A stretch of 34,655 bases of DNA, taken from a virus. This document shows, piece by piece, positions 29,395-34,655 of the stretch. The notes below the pieces were generated by a model. That model was given only the letters and a program-made list of their open reading frames with translations, had not been told where the DNA came from and ran no database searches. The stretch lies in the IMG/VR virus record IMGVR_UViG_3300009414_003211, positions 1-34,655 of that record, one strand, 5' to 3'. Every line of letters begins with the position of its first letter. Position 1 is the stretch's first letter. The position numbers and the translations under genes were made by a program.

Positions 29395-30154
29395 GACTCG
29401 CTCCCTTTTTAGCGTGTTTAGAGTTATTTTTTTCGGCTTCATGTGAGGGCGGTAATGGCTTGGCGGGGTCGTATACGACCAACCCCAAATTACCGTCATA
29501 GACTTTTTTGCCACGTTGTATTTCAGGCGCTTTTGGTCCCGTATTATGTATGAGCTGATAAATAGCCAGTTGCTTGGCTTGTCCCGCTTGGCGTACTTGT
29601 AAATACCCCGCGCTATGCAGATGACGCAGGTACTGGCGCACACTGGCGACATTCAGTACCAGCTCAGGTGTTGAACCACTAGCAATGATTTGATTAGCAT
29701 TAAATGTTCTTAGGATGCGGATGGTACGCCAGATGGCCTCATTGACAGAGGGTGGCTTTGGTGCGCCTTTACTGTCAATACGTGGTGGCTTTTGACCGAT
29801 ATCACGTATTAGCTGATAGCGGTAGGTTGGTAGATTGCGCGTGAGGCTAATTTGCTCACGTGAGACATAGCCTGCGCTGTTTAACGCACCAAGCCATGCC
29901 TTAGCTTTACCATAATTGATACTAGGTATCGTGCGTGGCACATCACGGATGGTCACACCATCAGTGGATGCGCGCAGCATGTCCCATAGTTGTTCATAAT
30001 CGCTGCGCACGATAGGACGCGGATTTGAGACAGAGAGTAGTGGGTTTGAATGGATAGTCATACCGTTTTGACAGTTACTTTTTTTAGAGTGGCTGTTTTG
30101 ACACGTATGGTTTTGACAGTTACTTTCGAGTGAGTTTTGACAACGACAACACAT
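29387..30154 (-). CDS. Tandem winged-helix protein with CQN repeats at the N-terminus
   Basis: A 255-aa protein. I chose the ATG at 30154, which has AGGAG eight bases upstream and lies ten bases after the B stop; the frame open upstream overlaps B. Residues 5-30 contain four CQN triplets. Residues ~52-126 and ~138-212 are two related winged-helix-like domains, each ending in a similar strand and Pro-turn (YRYQLIRDIGQKPP; AIYQLIHNTGPKAP), so the gene arose by internal duplication. The tail is KKVYDGNLGLVVYDPAKPL. It probably binds DNA and may act in replication or regulation. Family unknown. Confidence 0.72.
   Translation of the reverse strand: MCCRCQNSLESNCQNHTCQNSHSKKSNCQNGMTIHSNPLLSVSNPRPIVRSDYEQLWDMLRASTDGVTIRDVPRTIPSINYGKAKAWLGALNSAGYVSREQISLTRNLPTYRYQLIRDIGQKPPRIDSKGAPKPPSVNEAIWRTIRILRTFNANQIIASGSTPELVLNVASVRQYLRHLHSAGYLQVRQAGQAKQLAIYQLIHNTGPKAPEIQRGKKVYDGNLGLVVYDPAKPLPPSHEAEKNNSKHAKKGASHV
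30065..30142 (-). repeat. Four TGTCAAAAC repeats within the start of the winged-helix gene
   Basis: TGTCAAAAC occurs at 30134-30142, 30110-30118, 30095-30103 and 30065-30073, minus-strand orientation. The spacings (24, 15, 30) keep frame, so each encodes Cys-Gln-Asn with the same codons. A flanking AGTAAC is shared by two copies. They could be iteron-like binding sites as well as coding. Confidence 0.7.
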
Positions 30155-30164
30155 AAAATATCTC

Positions 30165-30926
30165 CTAAAATGAACGTGGTTTGGGTGATTGACCAGTGAT
30201 AAAGCCATTAGGTAGTAGCTGCTCGAGATCATCCATCGTCACAGAGCGCATACCGCATTCCAGAGCGCGCTGTCCTAGCATCTCAATGTTTGTGCAAGTA
30301 CGGCGTGTTGAGCCACGTACTGCACCGACCAACTGCTTAAGTACTTGATCCTCAATAGTGATTTTTGGCGCATAGACTTTTGCCAGTAGTGCTGCATCAT
30401 TCGCCGTCGCAGGCTGCGCGGGCACCCAGCTATGTACCCGACCATGAAAACGCTCCCAGCGTTCAAGTTTTTTGGGTAGCATCTCCTCGCCGATGATCAG
30501 TATCGTCCCTTGTGATGACTCGTAGATATCCCGTATCATCTCGATTTTGTTCCCTTTTACCAGATGATCTGCTTCATCAACGATTAACGGGCGGCCACTT
30601 TTTGCCAGCTCCTCCGCGATTTGACCGAGCATCTCAGCAGCCGTTTTGTAAGCTGGGATGGTCATCTCACGTAGCACCGACTCAAGGAAGCTCTTTTTCG
30701 TCGCAATACTAGTCGCCTGCACGTAATAGGCATTGAGTCTGTTAGCGATATAGCTGGCAGCCGAGGACTTACCATCGCCGCTTCGACCATAAAAAACCCC
30801 GATTCCTGGCAAGCTTGGATGGCGGCTCTGTATGCGTTCTATTGCCTCAAAGCACACCGCCACGTTCGTGACTTGCGCCACTCCCACCGCCGTAGGCGTA
30901 TTGACATTGTTCATTACTTCACGCAT
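30165..30926 (-). CDS. B: Transposition target-selection ATPase, MuB-like
   Basis: A 253-aa AAA+ ATPase like Mu B. Walker A is GRSGDGKSS (residues 47-55) and Walker B is RPLIVDEADH (residues 112-121, D117/E118). B-type proteins bind target DNA, attract the transposase complex and confer target immunity. The family N-terminal region VAVCFEAIERIQSR precedes the ATPase. AGGAG lies eight bases before the ATG. It is shorter than Mu B (312 aa), as in many Mu relatives. It is separated from A by about 90 bases with a hairpin. Confidence 0.93.
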   Translation of the reverse strand: MREVMNNVNTPTAVGVAQVTNVAVCFEAIERIQSRHPSLPGIGVFYGRSGDGKSSAASYIANRLNAYYVQATSIATKKSFLESVLREMTIPAYKTAAEMLGQIAEELAKSGRPLIVDEADHLVKGNKIEMIRDIYESSQGTILIIGEEMLPKKLERWERFHGRVHSWVPAQPATANDAALLAKVYAPKITIEDQVLKQLVGAVRGSTRRTCTNIEMLGQRALECGMRSVTMDDLEQLLPNGFITGQSPKPRSF

Positions 30927-30964
30927 GATTTAATCTCCTATGATTGAGTATGCGTACTTGATCA

Positions 30965-30992
30965 GGCGGTAGTCATCGCAGTGACTACCGCC
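30965..30992. repeat. Perfect 11-bp hairpin between A and B
   Basis: GGCGGTAGTCA/TGACTACCGCC with a six-base loop. On the plus strand ACCTTTTT follows, like a terminator for antisense transcription. On the minus-strand A-B message there is no T-run, so it may stabilise or partly attenuate the mRNA. Confidence 0.65.
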
Positions 30993-31016
30993 ACCTTTTT
31001 AGGGCTACCTAAGTAG

Positions 31017-33317
31017 CTAACCCCACTTAAAAAATACTTTAGTACCGTGCTGCTCCTCATGAGCGGCTTGATACGCCTTCATTTTTATTCCAAATATTTT
31101 CGACTCTGGGTACAGCTCATAAAAATCTTGGTCGCCAGCGTCCAGCTCATTGCCAGCTTTGACTTGCTCATACAGACCCAGCCATCGCTCAAACTTCTCA
31201 TCTTGTGTCATATCCGTATTGCTTTTAGGCTGTGGGATGACGACCGCTTGCGGCGATGCGAAAGTCCTTAGTTCTTTATTGTCATTATTTATGCTATTTA
31301 GCTTGTCAAACGTGGCTTGCATAGCAGTCATATCAGTCGCTTGACTCTCCACTGTGACTGCATCTTTAGCCAACCGCTCATTGAGTAAGTTTTGCGCCCG
31401 CTTAATATCAGCACTTGGCATCATCTGATCTTGCACATGCTCTAGTACGCGGTGCGGTCTCATATTTTCAAGCGCCGCATCAACATGCACTTTCGCCCGT
31501 TTCACTTGACCTTGAGCACGTTTTTCTCTCGCATCGCCCAGCGCAGATTGAGCAAAGTAGCCTTTCTTATTCGCCTCAAACTCAGCGATACAGATCAGTC
31601 GATGGGTGAGGTCACGTACCCAGACCTTAGAGCCGTCATGGATGTCATAACCGACCAGCATGGTCTCGCCGTGATATTGTGTTAAGTCCGTACTAAAGTA
31701 CTTATTACTAAACAAATTGATCTCACCGCGCAGACATTTACGCTGTACATAAGGTCGATACAAGTCGTCGCGCTCAGCATCTGATACCACAACCAACCCA
31801 GTGCCAGCTTTGGTCATAGCGTCAACTTGCTCATCCCACATTTTTTGTGGCGTCAGGTGCTCACGGCGTCCTGTGGTTTGGTTGTAGCGGCGGGGCAGAC
31901 CAGTGTGCGGCTCATTGTTATAAGCCATGACTGCATCACTTGCGATTTGCAAAAACTCATTCCAGCCGATTAAGGCTTTTGACTCACCAAACGTCTTAAT
32001 ATCTTTGCGTGTTTTCTTAAACACCGCTTGCTTAGCTTGGCTGTCCATATCGTCACCTATATAAGTAGGCAGTTTTTTGGCAAGCCGTATCCAAATTGTT
32101 TGATGCACACGCTCGATAGTCCCGCGTGCTTGTGAGTTATAGGCGATAGAGTGTTTAACCTCGACACCCATACGTGTCATCAGACCCGTTGACTCATCTT
32201 TCATCATCGTATTTTTATAGCCTGATCCGTTGTCCACATAGAATATGGCAGGTATACCGTAATCACTTGCTGCGCTGGATATCGCGTCCAGTACGGCAAG
32301 GCCAGATTCTGCCAAATCAATGCTATAGCCCACCACCATACGAGTATGTACATCCAATACAGTGGTGATCTCAGGGCGAAACGGCTTGCCAGTATCAGGG
32401 TGTGCCACCTCAGCATCGAACGTATGGCCATCAGCGGTATACACATCGGTGGGCAGCAACACACTGGCGTCACGGCGCACAAACGGCTTGATATTCTTAA
32501 TCTCACGACTACCCATACGCCCGCGCTCACGCTCGACATTACCGATATGTGTTTCTAAAAAGTATCGTGCCTGATGATAGCTTGGCATCTCGACATCACT
32601 ATCAGCGTAAGCCGTTTCAATACGGCGCATGACTTCGGCAAGCTCAGGCTTAGCAGGGTCGCTCCACAGTTTTAGCAGTATCCCAGCCCACGGCGGTATT
32701 TCAGTCGTGCGGGCTTTTGGCGCTAGTAATGCGACAGCGCTGGCATTGGCATCCGCCTCGCTAGTCTCAAACGCTTTTACCCAATCAAACAAGGTACGAC
32801 GACTCACATTACCGCGACCCTCTTTAACGCCGCTTTTAGCCCCACTTTTAGAATTGGCACGTTTAATAGTGGCGATAAGCGTCTCGTCTAAACGCTTCTC
32901 TTTACTGGCTTTTGCAAACGCCTCTATGGCTTTGGTTTTACCCGTCAGCTCAGCGGCTTTTAGTACATAGCGCACCACAGCGATACGGGCAATAGCACAA
33001 TCCCGTTGCCAGTCGGCAAGCACTGCCGCGCTAGCAACGACGTTATTATTAGTGGTCGCCAATTCAGTAGATGAGGTTTGAGCCACATCGCTAATATCCG
33101 CATCGTGAGCTAGTGTCGCCAACGCTTGTAGTTTCACATCTTCAAATAAAGCCTCAGGTAAAACATACTCACGGCGTACACCGCCACGACCTGAGCTAGG
33201 AACTTCTACGTACTGCCAACCATTCCTTGCCACATACATCTCAATAGCACGGCGCGATTTAGGAAGTCCTTCTATAGATAGCTTCGTAATTTCCGAAATT
33301 GCGAATTGATTTTTCAT
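31017..33317 (-). CDS. A: Transposase, MuA-like DDE recombinase
   Basis: A 766-aa DDE transposase. Residues ~1-60 match the Mu-type winged N-terminal domain that binds the enhancer (KSRRAIEMYVARNGWQY, GGVRREYVLPE). The catalytic core has DVYTADGHTFDAEV (D296), YVDNGSGYKN (D362) and SQARGTIERVHQTIW (E402). A beta-barrel and B-contact C-terminal part follows (to WG at the end). It cuts the phage ends and joins them to target DNA at lysogeny and during replicative transposition. It is longer than Mu A (663 aa). It overlaps the Ner stop by four bases (ATGA). Confidence 0.97.
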   Translation of the reverse strand: MKNQFAISEITKLSIEGLPKSRRAIEMYVARNGWQYVEVPSSGRGGVRREYVLPEALFEDVKLQALATLAHDADISDVAQTSSTELATTNNNVVASAAVLADWQRDCAIARIAVVRYVLKAAELTGKTKAIEAFAKASKEKRLDETLIATIKRANSKSGAKSGVKEGRGNVSRRTLFDWVKAFETSEADANASAVALLAPKARTTEIPPWAGILLKLWSDPAKPELAEVMRRIETAYADSDVEMPSYHQARYFLETHIGNVERERGRMGSREIKNIKPFVRRDASVLLPTDVYTADGHTFDAEVAHPDTGKPFRPEITTVLDVHTRMVVGYSIDLAESGLAVLDAISSAASDYGIPAIFYVDNGSGYKNTMMKDESTGLMTRMGVEVKHSIAYNSQARGTIERVHQTIWIRLAKKLPTYIGDDMDSQAKQAVFKKTRKDIKTFGESKALIGWNEFLQIASDAVMAYNNEPHTGLPRRYNQTTGRREHLTPQKMWDEQVDAMTKAGTGLVVVSDAERDDLYRPYVQRKCLRGEINLFSNKYFSTDLTQYHGETMLVGYDIHDGSKVWVRDLTHRLICIAEFEANKKGYFAQSALGDAREKRAQGQVKRAKVHVDAALENMRPHRVLEHVQDQMMPSADIKRAQNLLNERLAKDAVTVESQATDMTAMQATFDKLNSINNDNKELRTFASPQAVVIPQPKSNTDMTQDEKFERWLGLYEQVKAGNELDAGDQDFYELYPESKIFGIKMKAYQAAHEEQHGTKVFFKWG

Positions 33318-33631
33318 GACAATAGCTCCGCAACCGTGGTATATTTAGCGGCATACCGTGGTCTAACGCGCTTTTTGTCCACCGTCCAGCGGGTAGGGAA
33401 TAGTAGCTGCACAGGTACATCAAGATATTGAGCAATAGCCAGCTCCCCTTGCGTAAATGGCTCAGCTAAGGCTTTACTAGCAGAACTTTTTGGCACACCC
33501 ATCTGCGTGCATAGCTCGGCCAACGTCACACCGCGCTTACGGATAACAGACTTGATATCTTCGGTGTGCCAGCTACCATCAGGCAGACGCTCAAGCTGAC
33601 GAAACAGCGGATAATGCTCAAAGCTCAACAT
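33314..33631 (-). CDS. ner: Ner-like negative regulator
   Basis: A 105-aa protein of the Ner/Nlp family. The helix-turn-helix lies at residues ~24-66: WHTEDIKSVIRKRGVTLAEL, GVPKSSASKALAEPF, QGELAIAQYLDVP, then FPTRW. Ner represses early transcription, including its own promoter, and the repressor gene. It carries a ~20-residue N-terminal extension (MLSFEHYPLFRQLERLPDG) and ~25 extra C-terminal residues, longer than Mu Ner (75 aa). GGAG nine bases upstream supports the start. First gene of the early operon. Confidence 0.9.
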   Translation of the reverse strand: MLSFEHYPLFRQLERLPDGSWHTEDIKSVIRKRGVTLAELCTQMGVPKSSASKALAEPFTQGELAIAQYLDVPVQLLFPTRWTVDKKRVRPRYAAKYTTVAELLS

Positions 33632-33676
33632 AGTAGTAACTCCAATCAGCCCTGCTGGTTTATTTTTAATCGTTTA

Positions 33677-33764
33677 AGTTTAGACTTCGTAAACTTGATT
33701 TGTAAACATCATAATTCGTAATTTACGAGTTGTAAAGGCTTCGCAATAAAAATTGCGCAATAAA
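33677..33764. promoter_or_regulatory. Early operator/promoter region between ner and the repressor
   Basis: Repeats of a TTCGTAAAC-type box lie at 33686-33694, 33699-33707 and 33730-33737. A perfect 13-base palindrome TCGTAATTTACGA is at 33716-33728. A second set of CGCAAT boxes follows (33742-33747, inverted ATTGCG 33752-33757, and 33812-33817). A minus-strand early promoter TTTACA / 18 bases / TAAACT (33706 to 33677) overlaps the first set. The two box types suggest separate sites for the repressor and Ner. Confidence 0.6.
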
Positions 33765-33834
33765 ACTGAAGTATTTTATTTTATTCATAAATATCAACAA
33801 CTTATAAATTACGCAATTTAAAGGAGGTTCTGGC

Positions 33835-34335
33835 ATGACTGCGCAATCAACCAAAAATAATATGGCAGTGGATACGCCACTTAAAAAACGACTCTCACAA
33901 TTAATGACCGATGAAGAAAAAGAACAACCATTCTCATTTGCCACTCGCGCTGGGATAAGTAGCTCGACTTTCCACGGCATATGGACAAAAGGCAGTACTA
34001 GCATTCACCGAAGTACAGCCAAAAAAATAGCCGACGCCACAGGAGTAGACGTCGACTGGTTACATAAAGGGATTGGTGAGCCGTACAGTGTCGCAGAGCA
34101 GCAGGTAAGTACAGAGAAGGAGAGAGAGCAGATTAAAGAAACAGCAGACGCTGCCAATATTGATATGGCAATAATGATAGAAGCCCTGACCATCGTAGAT
34201 AGCTATCTGGCAGAGCATAACAAGCGTATGGACAGCGACAAAAAGGCCGAATTAGTCGTCAGTATTTACGATTTACTGTGTAAAAGCCCAGAGGCAGGTA
34301 GTACCATTACCGCCATGCTAAAGCTTGCTGTATAG
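33835..34335 (+). CDS. c: Phage repressor (c-like), helix-turn-helix
   Basis: A 166-aa repressor-type protein divergent from Ner and A, the place of Mu c. Helix-turn-helix residues ~35-75: FSFATRAGISSSTFHGIW, then SIHRSTAKKIADATGVDVDW, ending LHKGIGEPY, a common end of phage repressor DNA-binding domains. The C-terminal half is helical (EREQIKETADAANIDMAIMI) without a peptidase S24 domain, so it is probably not cleaved on SOS. AGGAGG lies eight bases before the ATG. A weak promoter (TTATTC, 16 bases, TATAAA at 33803-33808) precedes it. It maintains lysogeny by shutting off the early promoter. Confidence 0.88.
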   Translation: MTAQSTKNNMAVDTPLKKRLSQLMTDEEKEQPFSFATRAGISSSTFHGIWTKGSTSIHRSTAKKIADATGVDVDWLHKGIGEPYSVAEQQVSTEKEREQIKETADAANIDMAIMIEALTIVDSYLAEHNKRMDSDKKAELVVSIYDLLCKSPEAGSTITAMLKLAV

Positions 34336-34336
34336 C

Positions 34337-34362
34337 GCGACATATATTGTCGCTTTGGTTTT
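34337..34362 (+). terminator. Terminator after the repressor gene
   Basis: GCGACA/TGTCGC stem with a five-base loop, followed by TTTGGTTTT, starting right after the repressor stop. Confidence 0.65.
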
Positions 34363-34371
34363 AAAATACTA

Positions 34372-34400
34372 TTGTCGATAGTCATGCTAGCGCGTAAGAT
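34372..34400 (+). promoter_or_regulatory. Candidate promoter of the terminal small gene
   Basis: TTGTCG (34372-34377), a 17-base spacer and TAAGAT (34395-34400) lie about 34 bases before the start of the last gene, after the repressor terminator. The gene is thus expressed separately, possibly in the lysogen. Confidence 0.5.
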
Positions 34401-34433
34401 AGCCCTGCCATCAACGATAAGGAGCAGGAATAT

Positions 34434-34655
34434 ATGAAGACTTTAGCATTCCCAAAGCCAAGCCAGCAGGGTGATACAAGGGATCTACAGGCACAAAAAA
34501 AGGACATAGCCGCGTTATTAAGCAACCATGTCCATCCCAACCCATCTACCAGTGTTACCTTGACTGATGCGACGGGTAAAACGGTGAGTATAAACTGCAA
34601 TACTGCCAATGCCGCTGAACTGTTAGACCTCGCCATAGCCTTCTTAAATAGATAA
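34434..34655 (+). CDS. Small hypothetical protein at the left phage end
   Basis: A 73-aa protein, complete to its TAA at the window end. AAGGAG precedes the ATG by ten bases. Sequence: MKTLAFPKPSQQGDTRDLQA, then a segment with NHVHPNPSTSVTLTDATGKT, ending NAAELLDLAIAFLNR. Soluble, no recognised domain. It lies beyond the repressor, between it and the expected left end, where Mu has no gene in this orientation. It could be a lysogeny-expressed accessory gene or the first host gene; the former is favoured by its closeness to the repressor. Confidence 0.6.
   Translation: MKTLAFPKPSQQGDTRDLQAQKKDIAALLSNHVHPNPSTSVTLTDATGKTVSINCNTANAAELLDLAIAFLNR

Noticed and set aside
25837-29427. Shared 16-base sequence GCGTGTTTAGAGTTAT at about 25837 and 29412
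   Set aside because: One copy is inside coding sequence, the other in the gemA promoter region. In AT-rich DNA of this length one such match is close to chance, and the surroundings do not match.
1-34655. CRISPR array or insertion sequence
   Set aside because: No regular repeat-spacer array, and the only transposase is the phage MuA-like gene. No additional IS ends or transposases were found.

Overview
The window is an almost complete Mu-like (transposable) prophage. It is oriented with its left, regulatory end at the high coordinates and its tail-fibre end at the low coordinates. Nearly all phage genes are on the minus strand in the order known from Mu: Ner, transposase A, target-selection ATPase B, small early genes, GemA, Mor, lysis genes, terminase, portal, F and G head genes, protease/scaffold, major head protein, neck, sheath, tube, chaperones, tape measure, N, P, baseplate and tail fibre. 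Protein style and moderate GC suggest a gammaproteobacterial host, most likely Moraxellaceae (Psychrobacter-like). That host call is inference. Neither phage terminus nor flanking host gene can be identified inside the window.

Early and regulatory end (24.8-34.66 kb): a plus-strand repressor (33835-34335) and a small plus-strand ORF (34434-34655) face a minus-strand operon of Ner, A, B and small early genes, across an operator-like region (33632-33834). The early block ends at a strong terminator (27071-27106). An accessory island follows, with one minus-strand membrane protein and two small paralogous plus-strand proteins of 44 and 51 aa. A second terminator (25888-25918) separates it from gemA-mor, which therefore seems to have its own promoter.

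Late region: three minus-strand operons (lysozyme to G; protease/scaffold to tape measure; N to tail fibre) are each preceded by the same element. This is a ten-base CTCGGAACT-type motif followed, with its -10 hexamer starting exactly 41 nt after the motif's first base, by a GATGAT/CATAAT hexamer. The geometry fits activator-dependent Mu Mor/C promoters, so Mor probably drives all three. A two-gene plus-strand accessory insert (5710-6677) lies between the tape measure gene and the third promoter.

Most unusual parts: (1) The tail sheath gene is split. A 79-codon N-terminal piece (12623-12862) and a 266-codon C-terminal piece (9831-10631) are separated by three structural-type genes not expected in a Mu tail operon. 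The N-terminal piece ends on a GGGAAAG slippery heptamer directly before its stop, and a -1 shift would fuse it to the next gene. (2) Downstream of the C-terminal piece lies a second copy of the last 14 codons of the sheath, differing only at synonymous positions; this is a recombination scar. (3) The F (MuF) head protein carries a C-terminal extension resembling the phage PBECR nuclease/toxin domains. (4) Between F and G, on the opposite strand, is a tRNA-like element with a perfect acceptor stem, perfect T arm and five-base variable loop, but a 30-nt anticodon loop containing its own hairpin.
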